Source: Bradyrhizobium sp. AZCC 1719 (GTDB lineage Bacteria > Pseudomonadota > Alphaproteobacteria > Rhizobiales > Xanthobacteraceae). Taken from it: a DNA stretch of 64,000 bases. The stretch lies in NCBI RefSeq assembly GCF_036924525.1, contig NZ_JAZHRU010000001.1:1269001-1333000 (forward strand), read 5' to 3'. Each line of letters begins with the position of its first letter. Within the stretch, counting starts at the first letter, position 1. The notes beneath the pieces are model-generated. The model saw only the letters and a program-made list of their open reading frames with translations. It was not told where the DNA came from and made no database searches. Positions 25,516-34,052 of this stretch are shown here, one piece after another. The translations under genes and the position numbers were made by a program.

Positions 25516-25576
25516 TAGCGTTTTCCAGCGAAGGGGATACCGGTTCGCGTGAAGAAAACGCGTCAAACAAGAATCT
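25516..25576. repeat. Truncated repeat, family C
   Basis: Holds TAGCGTTTTCCAGCGAAG, GGTTCGCGTGAAGAAAACGC and GTCAAACAAGAATCTA, matching the left two thirds of the element at 21179-21282 but without the CGGTTCTGATT hairpin. It sits between the DUF937 and GlsB-like genes. Confidence 0.75.
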
Positions 25577-25637
25577 AACGCGGCGCTCGAGAGGTGCCGC
25601 GCCGCTTCGCCATCGACGCATTGGAAAGGGGACGGAA

Positions 25638-25916
25638 ATGGGCGGCATTATCTGGATCATCGTCGTCGGCTTCGTCGCCGGCATCATCGCGCGCATCCTT
25701 TCGCCGGGCCAGAACAACCCGACCGGCTTCATCCTGACTACGGTGCTCGGCATCGCCGGCGCGTTCCTGGCAACCTTCGTCGGCCAGGCGATCGGCCATT
25801 ACAGCCCCGATCAGGGCGCCGGCTTCATCACCGCCACCATCGGCGCGCTGGTGGTGCTGTTCATATGGAACAGGCTGGTCGCGCGCGGCGTGATCTCGGA
25901 TCCGGGGAATCGGTGA
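25638..25916 (+). CDS. GlsB/YeaQ/YmgE family membrane protein
   Basis: A 92-aa small membrane protein (transglycosylase-associated family). Three hydrophobic segments: IIWIIVVGFVAGIIARIL, GFILTTVLGIAGAFLATFVG and the last around FITATIGALVVLFIWNRLV. GGIIWIIVVGF and the glycine pattern are typical. These proteins are linked to acid or general stress in Gram-negative bacteria; the function is not established. ATG at 25638 follows AAAGGGGACGG. Confidence 0.85.
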   Translation: MGGIIWIIVVGFVAGIIARILSPGQNNPTGFILTTVLGIAGAFLATFVGQAIGHYSPDQGAGFITATIGALVVLFIWNRLVARGVISDPGNR

Positions 25917-25935
25917 CGGCGTAGGCGTACGCAAC

Positions 25936-26010
25936 CGTCATTCCGGGGCGCGAAGCGAACCCGGAATCTCGAGATTCCGGGTTCGATGCTTCGCATCGCC
26001 CCGGAATGAC
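25936..26010. repeat. Intergenic repeat, family F (CGTCATTCCGGGG type)
   Basis: CGTCATTCCGGGGCGCGAAG at the left and GCTTCGCATCGCCCCGGAAT at the right are inverse, with the inner pair CCCGGAATCTCGAGATTCCGGG. Related copy at 31995-32099. The SDR gene ends 2 bases to the right. Confidence 0.8.
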
Positions 26011-26011
26011 A

Positions 26012-26800
26012 TTAGAGCACCAGATGCATCCCCGCATCCATGCGCACGAACTCGCCGGTCATGTTGCTCGACGCCGGCGAAGCGAGGAAGCAGACGAGCT
26101 GCGCGATATCTTCGGCAGTGGAAGCGACCTTCAGCGGCACCTTCGCCACGACAGCGTCGCGCACCGCTTTCGCGCCGGCCTCGCCGCGGCCCTTGGTGAA
26201 CCACGGCGTATCGATATAGCCGGGACATACCGTGTTGACGCGGATCAGGGGCGCCAGCGCGCGCGCCAGCGATTGCGTCATGGTGTTGAGCGCGCCCTTG
26301 CTTGCGGCATAGGCGACGGACGAACCGCCGCCGGAAATGCCGGCGACCGACGACACGTTGACCACGGCGGACGGCAGGTTGGAGGCTTTCGCGCCGGCTT
26401 CGAGCAGCGCGCGCGCCGCGCGGATCATCTGGAACGGGCCGATCGTGTTCACCGCATAGATGCGCTGAAAGTCCTCGGCCGAAAGCCCGTCGAGATCGTG
26501 ATGCGGCACGTGCTTGGTGGTGCCGGCATTGTTGACCAGCACGTCGAGGCGTCCCCACGGCACGGCCGCGGCGGCGATCTTCCTGCAGTCTTCATCGCGC
26601 GACACGTCGCCCTGCACGACCACGACTTCGGCGCCGGCGCTGCGGCAGAGATCGGCGGTCGCTTCGGCTTCCGCCTTGCTGTTGGAATAGTTGACGACGA
26701 TGCGCGCGCCGCCCTTTGCCAGAATGGCCGCGGTCGCCGCTCCCAAACCCGAAGCAGAACCGGTGACAATCGCGCACAAACCATCCTTCGACATCCGCAT
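26012..26800 (-). CDS. Short-chain dehydrogenase/reductase (FabG-like)
   Basis: A 262-aa classical SDR. GSASGLGAATAAILAKGG is the cofactor motif, LVNNAGTTKHVPHHD the NAG loop, and VSSVAGISGGGSSVAYAASK the catalytic Ser and Tyr-x3-Lys. CPGYIDTPWFTKGRG is the usual downstream loop. It resembles FabG-type 3-oxoacyl reductases, but many of these oxidise sugars or other alcohols. It stands apart from the acyl-CoA cluster, which is divergent. Confidence 0.87.
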   Translation of the reverse strand: MRMSKDGLCAIVTGSASGLGAATAAILAKGGARIVVNYSNSKAEAEATADLCRSAGAEVVVVQGDVSRDEDCRKIAAAAVPWGRLDVLVNNAGTTKHVPHHDLDGLSAEDFQRIYAVNTIGPFQMIRAARALLEAGAKASNLPSAVVNVSSVAGISGGGSSVAYAASKGALNTMTQSLARALAPLIRVNTVCPGYIDTPWFTKGRGEAGAKAVRDAVVAKVPLKVASTAEDIAQLVCFLASPASSNMTGEFVRMDAGMHLVL

Positions 26801-27073
26801 TCCCTTTGTTGTTCTTGAATTAAAATTTTGACCGCCCGCTGGCGGGGCCGGGCGCTACCATATCGCGCGGCCAACGGCGTGCAAATCCGAAGAAGTCCGT
26901 TGCGCGGAATTTATTCTTTGCGCCGCGATCTTCATGCCGCCGCCTCATGCGGCCCTGCGGACAGCGCTTGTCACGGCTATGGCTTTTGCCCATCATAAAG
27001 CGCAAGAAAAGACCGCAGCCGACCCGGCCATATCAGTTGGGATTGGCATGCCAATTTCAAATCGGGGAACGCT

Positions 27074-28141
27074 GTGGCGGAGAGTGAGAACATCGTTGCC
27101 GAGACCGCGGAGAAAATCTTCGCCGATCTCGCCGACGCTCAAACCATCAATCGCGACAAGAAGGGCGAATGGAAAGCCCCACTCTGGCAGGCGCTGAGCG
27201 ACGCCGGCCTGCCGCTGGCTTGGGTGCCGGAGGATTGCGGCGGTTCGGGCGCCTCTCTCGCCGAAGGCTTTAGCGTGCTGAGCGCCGCGGGGCGCTTTGC
27301 AGTGGCGGTGCCGCTGGCCGAAACCATGCTGGCTGGCTGGCTGTTGGCGCAGGCCAAGATCGCTTCGGCCGGCGGCGAGATGACGGTAGTGCCCGCGAGC
27401 CCGAAAGACCGGATTACGGTCAATGCCGACGGCAGCCTCTCCGGCAGGGCGCGAGGCGTGCCGTTTGCCAAGGTTGCAAAGCACTTCGCGGTGCTCGCGT
27501 TCGATGCGAAGGGTGATTTCTCCGTCGCGCTGGTCGATGCCAGCAAGTGCCGGATCGAGAGCGGCCTCAATCTCGGCGGCGATCCTTCTGACGTCGTGAC
27601 GCTGGACAAGGTGCAGCCGATCGCGATCAAGCCGGCGCCAACAGGTTTCGACCAGGCCCGCCTGATGCTGATGGGCGGCGTCGCGCGATCCCTGCAGATC
27701 GCCGGCGCGCTGGAATCGATGCTGGAAATCTCCGTGCGCTATTCCAACGAGCGCGTCGCCTTCGAGAAGAAAATTTCGAAGTTTCAGGCCGTGCAGCACA
27801 ATCTGGCGCGGCTCGCCGGCGAGTCGGCGGCCGCACTTGCCGCGGCCACCTCGGCCGCGGACGCCATTGCCAACGCGATTTCCTTCAACGACGAAGTGTT
27901 TCTCGAAGCGGTGGCGGCAAAAATCCGCTGTTCGGAAGCGGCGGAAAAAGGCGGCGGCATCGCCCATCAGGTGCACGGCGCGATCGGCTTTACTATCGAG
28001 CACATCCTGCACCGCTACTCGCTGCGTGCGCTGGCCTGGCGCGACGATTTCGGCTCCGAGAGCTATTGGGCGGTCGAGCTCGGCAAGCTCGTGGCGCAAA
28101 GAGGCGCCGATGAACTGTGGCCGCTCGTGGCCTCGCGCTGA
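27074..28141 (+). CDS. Acyl-CoA dehydrogenase (smaller subunit type)
   Basis: A 355-aa acyl-CoA dehydrogenase from GTG at 27074. N-terminal helices (ETAEKIFADLADAQTINRDK), AWVPEDCGGSGASLAEGFSV, and C-terminal SNERVAFEKKISKFQAVQHN with GAIGFTIEHILHRYSLRALA / WRDDFGSESYWAVELGKL. It lacks a clear catalytic Glu at the classic site. In several actinobacterial and proteobacterial pathways such proteins pair with a second subunit in a heterotetramer. The next gene, 33 bases on, is such a partner. Confidence 0.87.
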   Translation: MAESENIVAETAEKIFADLADAQTINRDKKGEWKAPLWQALSDAGLPLAWVPEDCGGSGASLAEGFSVLSAAGRFAVAVPLAETMLAGWLLAQAKIASAGGEMTVVPASPKDRITVNADGSLSGRARGVPFAKVAKHFAVLAFDAKGDFSVALVDASKCRIESGLNLGGDPSDVVTLDKVQPIAIKPAPTGFDQARLMLMGGVARSLQIAGALESMLEISVRYSNERVAFEKKISKFQAVQHNLARLAGESAAALAAATSAADAIANAISFNDEVFLEAVAAKIRCSEAAEKGGGIAHQVHGAIGFTIEHILHRYSLRALAWRDDFGSESYWAVELGKLVAQRGADELWPLVASR

Positions 28142-28174
28142 GATCAACTCGATTTGTCTGCATAGAGAACAACA

Positions 28175-29335
28175 ATGACCGCAGCCCTCCGTTTCGATCC
28201 GATCCGCCTGCCGAGCGAATGCGAGCAGTTGCGCAAAGAAGTCCGCGCCTTTCTTGCCGAAGAAATCGCCGCCGGCACCTTCGATCCGCACAAGCCGAAC
28301 CGCGAAGATACCGACGTGCCGGAATTTTCCCGCAAAGTCGGCGCGCGTGGCTGGCTCGGCATGACCTGGCCGAAGAAATATGGTGGCCATGAGCGCTCGT
28401 TCCTCGAGCGCTATGTCGTGACCGAGGAAATGCGCGTGGCGAACGCGCCGACGCGCCGCTTCTTCGTCGCCGACCGCCAGAGCGGCCCGGTGCTTTTGAA
28501 GTATGCCCCTGAGCACATCAAGATGGAAATCCTGCCGCGCATCTGCCGCGGCGAGATCTGCTTTGCGATCGGCATGAGCGAACCGAACTCCGGCTCCGAT
28601 CTGTTCGCGGCGAAAACCCGCGCCACCAAGACCGACGGCGGCTATCTGATCAACGGCACCAAGATCTGGACCTCTTCGGCCCATATCGCCGATTACATGA
28701 TCGCGATTTTTCGGACGTCACCGCCGACCAAAGAAAACCGCCGCCACGGCCTGACGCAGTTTCTGGTCAAGATGAAGCAGCCCGGCATCCAGGTGAACCC
28801 GATCGGCCAGATCACCGGGCAGTATGAATTCAACGAGGTCGTGTTCACCGATCACTTCATTCCCGACGATCACGTGCTCGGCGAAATCGACGGCGCATGG
28901 AAGCAGGCGACTTCGGAGCTTGCCTATGAGCGGTCCGGTCCCGAACGTTTCCTGGAAACCTATTACGTGCTGACCGAGCTGGTCCGCGCTGTCGGCAATA
29001 ACCCGGACACCCGCAGCGCCGAAGGCATCGGCCGCCTGGTGGCGCAGGTGCACACGATGCGGCGCATGTCGGTGTCGGTCGCGGGCATGCTGCAGGCCGG
29101 CAAGGAGCCGGTGGTCGAGGCCTCTATCGTGAAAGACATCGGCACCATCTGGGAGCAGCAATTGCCGCATCGCGTGCGCGAGCTTGCCGCCTTTGTCGAG
29201 GAAACCGCTACCAACCGCGAGACGCTGGAAAAGCAGCTCGACTTCGCCATCAAGACCGCGCCGAAGCTGACGATCCAGGGCGGCACCACCGAAGTGCTGC
29301 GCGGCATCATCGCCCGCGGACTTGGTTTGCGCTAA
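28175..29335 (+). CDS. Acyl-CoA dehydrogenase (partner subunit type)
   Basis: A 386-aa acyl-CoA dehydrogenase. FAIGMSEPNSGSDLFAAKTR is the FAD/substrate motif, INGTKIWTSSAHIADYMIAI follows, and the end has LTIQGGTTEVLRGIIARGLG in place of the usual EGT. This pattern matches heteromeric dehydrogenases (FadE28/29, ChsE-like) where the base lies elsewhere. With the upstream gene and the enoyl-CoA hydratase downstream it makes a beta-oxidation trio, perhaps for a branched, cyclic or bulky acyl-CoA. Starts ATG at 28175. Confidence 0.88.
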   Translation: MTAALRFDPIRLPSECEQLRKEVRAFLAEEIAAGTFDPHKPNREDTDVPEFSRKVGARGWLGMTWPKKYGGHERSFLERYVVTEEMRVANAPTRRFFVADRQSGPVLLKYAPEHIKMEILPRICRGEICFAIGMSEPNSGSDLFAAKTRATKTDGGYLINGTKIWTSSAHIADYMIAIFRTSPPTKENRRHGLTQFLVKMKQPGIQVNPIGQITGQYEFNEVVFTDHFIPDDHVLGEIDGAWKQATSELAYERSGPERFLETYYVLTELVRAVGNNPDTRSAEGIGRLVAQVHTMRRMSVSVAGMLQAGKEPVVEASIVKDIGTIWEQQLPHRVRELAAFVEETATNRETLEKQLDFAIKTAPKLTIQGGTTEVLRGIIARGLGLR

Positions 29336-29352
29336 TTCAATGAGGGAACCGC

Positions 29353-30153
29353 ATGAGCAAGTATACTGATATCGGCGTCGAGAAACACGGCCATGTCGGC
29401 CTGATCGAGATCCGAAAACCTCCGCTGAACTTCTTCGACGTCTCGCTGATCAATCAGATCGCGGATGCGCTGGAAGAGTTCGACAACGACATCGAAATCC
29501 GCAGCTCCGTGCTCGCAGCCCAAGGCAAGGCGTTCTGCGCCGGCGCGGATTTTTCCGATCCGAAGCGGCAGGAGCAGGAAGCGAGCGCGCAGAATGATCC
29601 GGCCGCCAATCTGCCGATCAACCATCTCTACGTTCAGGCCGTGCGTATCTTCCGCAACAAGAAACCGATCGTCGCCGCCGTCCACGGCGCAGCCATCGGC
29701 GGCGGTCTCGGCCTCGCAGTCTCGGCCGATTTCCGCGTCACCTGCCCCGAAGCGCGCTTCGCCGCCAACTTTACAAAGCTCGGCTTTCATCCTGGCTTCG
29801 GCCTGACCACGACGCTTCCCGAACTCGTTGGCCGCAACAACGCCGAACTGATTTTCTACACCAGCCGCCGCATCACCGGCGAGGAAGCCACGCGTATGGG
29901 CCTCGCCAATGTCTGCGTGCCGCAGGACCAGGTCCGCGCCGAGGCGATGAAGCTCGCCGCCGAAATCGCCGAATGCTCCCCGCTCGGCCTGATCTCGACC
30001 CGCGCCACCATGCGCGCCGGCCTCGCCGACCGCGTCATGGCCGCCACCAACCACGAACTCGCCGAGCAGACCAGACTCCGCGCGACCGAGGATTTCAAGG
30101 AAGGCGTCAAGGCTACGGCAGAGCGAAGGGCGGCGAATTTCAAGGGGCGGTAA
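29353..30153 (+). CDS. Enoyl-CoA hydratase/isomerase
   Basis: A 266-aa crotonase-family enzyme. The first oxyanion loop is AAQGKAFCAGADFSDPKRQE and the second AAVHGAAIGGGLGLAVSADF; FAANFTKLGFHPGFGLTTTL follows with ELVGRNNAELIFYTSRRITG. The EE pattern of the mitochondrial hydratase is incomplete, so hydratase or isomerase activity is open. It follows the dehydrogenase pair by 17 bases, in one operon, with start ATG at 29353 after GAGGGAACC. Confidence 0.9.
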   Translation: MSKYTDIGVEKHGHVGLIEIRKPPLNFFDVSLINQIADALEEFDNDIEIRSSVLAAQGKAFCAGADFSDPKRQEQEASAQNDPAANLPINHLYVQAVRIFRNKKPIVAAVHGAAIGGGLGLAVSADFRVTCPEARFAANFTKLGFHPGFGLTTTLPELVGRNNAELIFYTSRRITGEEATRMGLANVCVPQDQVRAEAMKLAAEIAECSPLGLISTRATMRAGLADRVMAATNHELAEQTRLRATEDFKEGVKATAERRAANFKGR

Positions 30154-30175
30154 GACCGCGCCGCTTGCACCTCTT

Positions 30176-30376
30176 CCCTTCTCCCCTTGTGGGAGAAGGT
30201 GGCATAGGCGGCCTTTGGCCGCCGTCTCTTAGAACGCCGATGCTTCGCATCGGCTACGGCGCCGGATGAGGGGTTCTCTCCGCGGGAGAGGCCTATGTTC
30301 GCGGAGAGAACCCCTCACCCGTCTCAATCGTGCTTCGCACGATTGATCCACCCTCTCCCACAAGGGGAGAGGGTGA
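30176..30376. repeat. Intergenic repeat, family D (CTTCTCCCCTTGTGGGAGAAGG type)
   Basis: CCTTCTCCCCTTGTGGGAGA at the left and CCTCTCCCACAAGGGGAGAG at the right are inverse; inside, GGGGTTCTCTCCGCGGGAGA and TTCGCGGAGAGAACCCCTCA form a second pair. Related copies are at 43328-43465 and 47315-47444. It ends the beta-oxidation operon. Confidence 0.85.
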
Positions 30377-30387
30377 GGTGCACCGCC

Positions 30388-31152
30388 TCACGCCATTAGC
30401 TTGAATGTCACGCCGCAAAGATCGAACCCGTCGCCCGACACCTTGCAGCCTTTGGCCTTCGCTGCATCCAGCATCTTGGCGACATCAGCGACTTTGAACG
30501 TCAGTCCGCTCATCAGATCGCTTGCGCCCTTGACGAAGCGGAAGCCGGCATTGGGCAGCTTCAATTCAGGTTCACCGCCCGCCCCCTCGCTCACGCCAAT
30601 GCCCAAAATCTTCCCCCAATGCTCCGCCAGCCCCTGCGGATCCGGGCTCTGCATCTCGACTTCGGTCAGCGCCACCGTCACGTCCTTGCGGATCGCCTTC
30701 TGCCAGTCCGGCCCTGCCGGCGGATAGGGCCCCAGCGTATCATCGCTGCCGTCGGTGTGATTGAACTCGATGAACGCAGCGCGGCAATCGCGCGGGTGCA
30801 GTTGCACGCCGTGATAGGGTGCGTGCGTGATCACGTTCGCCGTGCGCACGCCCATCGCGTTGGCGTGCTTGCCGCGCGCGTCGGGATCGTCGCAGCAGAA
30901 GATCGCCATATAGCCGCCGCGGCCGCCGGTCTTGTCGAGAAAACGCCCCGCCGCGGTGCCCGGCTGGATCGGCGCCACCACTTCGAGCAGGATCGTGTCG
31001 ACCGGTAGTAGTGCGTTCTCCAGTCCGTACTTGGCGACATTGCCGTCGCGGTAACAGACGTTGAGGCCCATGATTTCGGAGATGTCCGAGATCACCGGCT
31101 CCAGATGCGGCGCTACGAGGCAGATCTGCCGCAGCCTGAGATACTCGGCCAT
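30388..31152 (-). CDS. VOC-family (glyoxalase/dioxygenase-like) protein
   Basis: A 254-aa protein built of two vicinal-oxygen-chelate modules. The first has LRQICLVAPHLEPVISDIS and PIQPGTAAGRFLDKTGGRGG; the second, after DVTVALTEVEMQSPDPQGLA, contains LAEHWGKILGIGVSEGAGGE and ends with SGLTFKVADVAKMLDAAKAK. Metal ligands are not clear. The two modules in one chain resemble glyoxalase-like proteins of catabolic operons. It is 18 bases downstream of an enoyl-CoA hydratase gene, so a role in the same pathway is likely. Confidence 0.8.
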   Translation of the reverse strand: MAEYLRLRQICLVAPHLEPVISDISEIMGLNVCYRDGNVAKYGLENALLPVDTILLEVVAPIQPGTAAGRFLDKTGGRGGYMAIFCCDDPDARGKHANAMGVRTANVITHAPYHGVQLHPRDCRAAFIEFNHTDGSDDTLGPYPPAGPDWQKAIRKDVTVALTEVEMQSPDPQGLAEHWGKILGIGVSEGAGGEPELKLPNAGFRFVKGASDLMSGLTFKVADVAKMLDAAKAKGCKVSGDGFDLCGVTFKLMA

Positions 31153-31170
31153 TTCAACGTTCTCCCATTT

Positions 31171-31965
31171 TCAATGGCCTGAGAACACGGGCTTGCGCTT
31201 CTCGACAAAGGCTTTTGCGGCCTCCTTGTGATCGGCGGTGTCGCCCGAGCGCGAATGATGGATCGCTTCTGCGTCAAAACAGGCTTCCAGCGACATCGTC
31301 TCGGCGTTGTTGATGTTGCGCTTGATGTAACCCAGCGTCACCGACGGTCCCTGCGCCAGCGACATCGCGAGATCGTGCGCCTCCGTATCGATATCGGCAT
31401 CCGGCACTACCTTTGTCACCATGCCGAGATTGTAGGCTTCCGTCGCGCTCAGCACCGGCGAGGTCAGATAGAGCTCGCGCGCTTTCGCAGCTCCAAGCAT
31501 CTGGGTGAGGAAATAGGTGCCGCCGTAATCCCCTGACAATCCGACCTTGGCGAACGCGGTGGTGATCTTGCAGGAGGCGCTGGCGACGCGCAGGTCGCAG
31601 GATAGTGCGATGGAGAGACCGGCACCCGCGGCGGCGCCATCGAGCTGCGCCACCACTGGTTTGGGCATCTGGTGCAGGATGCGCGAGACCTCCATGCCGC
31701 GGCGCAAGTTCGCCATCTTGGCCTCGAAGCCGAGCGACGCCCTGCCCTCCGCCATCGACTTGACGTCACCACCGACGCAGAACGTGCCGCCGGCGCCCTT
31801 GATCAGCACCGCGCGTACCTCGTGATCGTCAGCCGCACGCCGCGCGGCTTCGACCAATCCGCGCGTCATGTCCGGATTGAGCGCGTTGCGCCGGTCGGGG
31901 CGGTTCATCGTGATGGTGAGTAAGCCCTGTTCGAACTTCTGGAGGACCATTTCGTTTGCGCTCAT
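31171..31965 (-). CDS. Enoyl-CoA hydratase/isomerase family protein
   Basis: About 264 aa, starting MSANEMVLQKFEQGLLTITM. First oxyanion region: IKGAGGTFCVGGDVKSMAEG; second: VVAQLDGAAAGAGLSIALSC. It has KVGLSGDYGGTYFLTQMLGA, as in 2-(1,2-epoxy-1,2-dihydrophenyl)acetyl-CoA isomerase and other PaaG-like family members, so an aromatic acyl-CoA step is possible. The start is uncertain: upstream in-frame codons reach 32022, but MSANEM is the family-like start. Confidence 0.86.
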   Translation of the reverse strand: MSANEMVLQKFEQGLLTITMNRPDRRNALNPDMTRGLVEAARRAADDHEVRAVLIKGAGGTFCVGGDVKSMAEGRASLGFEAKMANLRRGMEVSRILHQMPKPVVAQLDGAAAGAGLSIALSCDLRVASASCKITTAFAKVGLSGDYGGTYFLTQMLGAAKARELYLTSPVLSATEAYNLGMVTKVVPDADIDTEAHDLAMSLAQGPSVTLGYIKRNINNAETMSLEACFDAEAIHHSRSGDTADHKEAAKAFVEKRKPVFSGH

Positions 31966-31994
31966 GGGGTGGTGCTTTCGTTTGTTGGTTGGCT

Positions 31995-32099
31995 CCGTCA
32001 TTCCGGGATGGTGCGATAGCACCAGACCTCAGATGCGCAATTGCGCATCGGGGAATCTCGAGATCCCGGGTTCGATGCTTCGCATCGCCCCGGGATGAC
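31995..32099. repeat. Intergenic repeat, family F
   Basis: Shares CGTCATTCCGGG at the left and GCTTCGCATCGCCCCGGGAT at the right with the copy at 25936-26010, but has about 30 extra bases of CAGATGCGCAATTGCGCATC type in the middle. It lies between the binding-protein and enoyl-CoA hydratase genes. Confidence 0.8.
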
Positions 32100-32119
32100 T
32101 TCGTGACGAAGTCACGAAG

Positions 32120-33328
32120 TCACTTCTTCACCAGCGGACACCGCGAGGCTTCCAGCGGCTGGAATGCCTCGTTGCCGGGGATGGTCGCCAGCAGCTTGTA
32201 ATAATCCCAGCGCGCCTTCGATTCCGACGGCTTCTTGACCTCGAACAGATACATGTCGTGCACCATGCGGCCATCGTCGCGGATCTTGCCGTTCCTGGCA
32301 AACATGTCGTTGACCGGCGTCTCCTTCATCACCTTCATGACGGCGGCCGCATCCGTGGTGTTCGCGGCCTTCACGGCTTTCAGGTAATGCAGGACCGACG
32401 AATAGACGCTGGCCTGCGCCGCGGTCGGCGGCCGCTTGACGCGCTCCATGAAGCGTTTTGAAAACGCGCGGGTGTCGTCGTTGAGGTCCCAGTAGAAGGC
32501 TTCGGCAAGCAGCAGGCCCTGCGCAGTCTCCAGCCCGACGCTGTCGATGTCGGTGACGAAGGCGAGCAGCGGCGAGAGCTTTTGGCCGCCGCTCCTGGTC
32601 AGCCCGAATTCCGCCGCCTGCTTGATCGCGTTGATGGTATCGCCGCCGGCATTGGCGAGGCCGACAACCTTGGCCTTCGAGCTCTGCGCCTGCAGCAGGA
32701 ACGAGGAGAAATCCGACGTGTTGAGCGGATGCTTGACGCTGCCGAGCACCTTGCCGCCGGCCTTCACCACCACATTGCTGGTGTCCTTTTCCAGGTCCTG
32801 GCCGAAGGCATAGTCGGCGGTGAGAAAGAACCAGGTCTCGAAGCCGCTCTTGACGGTGGCGAGCCCGGTGACGTTGGCCTGCGCAAACGTGTCGTAGGAA
32901 TAATGCACGGTGTAGGGACCGCAGGCCTCGTTGCTCAGCCGGATCGAGGCGGGGCCGCTATACATCACGATCTTGTTGCGCGCCTTCGCAATCTCGCCGG
33001 CGGCGAGCGCGGTGGCGGAGGCCGCCACGTCGTACAGCATCTCGACGCCCTGGTTGTCGAGCATGTCGCGCGCGATGCTGGCCGCAAGATCGGCCTTGTT
33101 GAGATGATCGGCCGCGACGATCTCGACCTTGCGCCCCAGCACCTCGCCGCCAAAGTCCTCCACCGCCATCTTCGCAGCGGTCTCCGAGCCCGGCCCGGTG
33201 ATGTCTGCGTAGAGCCCGGACATGTCGAGGATGCCGCCGAGCTTGAGCGGCGGCTTGCCCTGCGCCATCGCTGCGCTCGCCGACATCGCCAGCGCGGCGG
33301 CGAAGACGGCTGTGATTGCTCTCTTCAT
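32120..33328 (-). CDS. ABC transporter substrate-binding protein, branched-chain/amide type
   Basis: A 402-aa periplasmic binding protein of the LivK/type-1 fold. Signal peptide ITAVFAAALAMSASAAMAQG, then KLGGILDMSGLYADITGPGS, typical of this group; PLNTSDFSSFLLQAQSSKAK and PLLAFVTDIDSVGLETAQGL follow. ATG at 33328 follows GGGAGAAACTCC. No permease or ATPase genes are beside it. The binding protein, an enoyl-CoA hydratase and a VOC protein run leftward, with a VOC gene upstream, suggesting uptake and breakdown of one carboxylic compound. Confidence 0.88.
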   Translation of the reverse strand: MKRAITAVFAAALAMSASAAMAQGKPPLKLGGILDMSGLYADITGPGSETAAKMAVEDFGGEVLGRKVEIVAADHLNKADLAASIARDMLDNQGVEMLYDVAASATALAAGEIAKARNKIVMYSGPASIRLSNEACGPYTVHYSYDTFAQANVTGLATVKSGFETWFFLTADYAFGQDLEKDTSNVVVKAGGKVLGSVKHPLNTSDFSSFLLQAQSSKAKVVGLANAGGDTINAIKQAAEFGLTRSGGQKLSPLLAFVTDIDSVGLETAQGLLLAEAFYWDLNDDTRAFSKRFMERVKRPPTAAQASVYSSVLHYLKAVKAANTTDAAAVMKVMKETPVNDMFARNGKIRDDGRMVHDMYLFEVKKPSESKARWDYYKLLATIPGNEAFQPLEASRCPLVKK

Positions 33329-33465
33329 GGAGTTTCTCCCTATTGGTCGCCGCATTGCCTGCGACTTTGAATATTTTCGGCGCGATCATGCCGCATGGTG
33401 TGCATAGCGGCAAGGCGAAGAGAAAGAGCGCGCCAGGCGCGATTTCCGCTAAGCGGAATGATCTC

Positions 33466-33547
33466 GTGGGATGGGTGGAGCGAAGCGAAACCCATCAATT
33501 CCTTGCGCGGCGATATGATGGGTATCGCTTCGCTCCACCCATCCTAC
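33466..33547. repeat. Intergenic repeat, family G (GGGATGGGTGGAGCGAAGCG type)
   Basis: GTGGGATGGGTGGAGCGAAG at the left and CTTCGCTCCACCCATCCTAC at the right are inverse, with an inner pair GAAACCCATC / GATGGGTATCGC. A single copy in the window; it lies between two minus-strand genes. Confidence 0.7.
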
Positions 33548-33555
33548 ACAGCACG

Positions 33556-33969
33556 CTAGGCCAACAACCCCTTCCCCGGCACGTGGTTGAGCTCGAGCCG
33601 GATGCCGTCGGGGTCTTCGACCAAAATCGAATAGTATCCCGGCGCCCATTGGTCCTCGCGCGGCGCGCGGATGATTTTGGCGCCGAGCGTCTGGAGGAAG
33701 CCGCGCAGCTCATCGACGTCGGCGCGTTCACGGGCGCGGAAGCAGAGGTGGTGCAGGCCGACGCGCTGCTGTTCGAAGGCGGCGCCTTCGTGCTCTGGCG
33801 ACGGCGCGCTGATGCCGACCGCGGTGCGGCCGCCGACGCAGTAGTAGGTCATCTCGGTATCGATGACCGGCTTCAAGCCGAGAAACGGCAACAGCTTTGA
33901 ATAGAAATCGCGGGAGCGTTCGTAATTCGAGGCGGTGAGAAAAATATGGGCGATGCCGTTGACTTCCAT
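33556..33969 (-). CDS. VOC-family protein (glyoxalase/dioxygenase-like)
   Basis: A 137-aa single VOC module: GIAHIFLTASNYERSRDFYS, RVGLHHLCFRARERADVDEL and YYSILVEDPDGIRLELNHVP. His near residue 8 and 77 and the Glu in IRLELN are the expected metal ligands. Single-module members of this kind include lactoylglutathione lyase-like proteins and fosfomycin resistance-like enzymes; function unknown. It is divergent from the nuclease gene. Confidence 0.85.
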   Translation of the reverse strand: MEVNGIAHIFLTASNYERSRDFYSKLLPFLGLKPVIDTEMTYYCVGGRTAVGISAPSPEHEGAAFEQQRVGLHHLCFRARERADVDELRGFLQTLGAKIIRAPREDQWAPGYYSILVEDPDGIRLELNHVPGKGLLA

Positions 33970-34052
33970 TGTCTCCCCCTACGTGGCAATCTCAGGTAGT
34001 ATTACTGTCGTTAATCGAGCATACAGGAGCAGGCAGGGTGGAGAGCAGCGGC

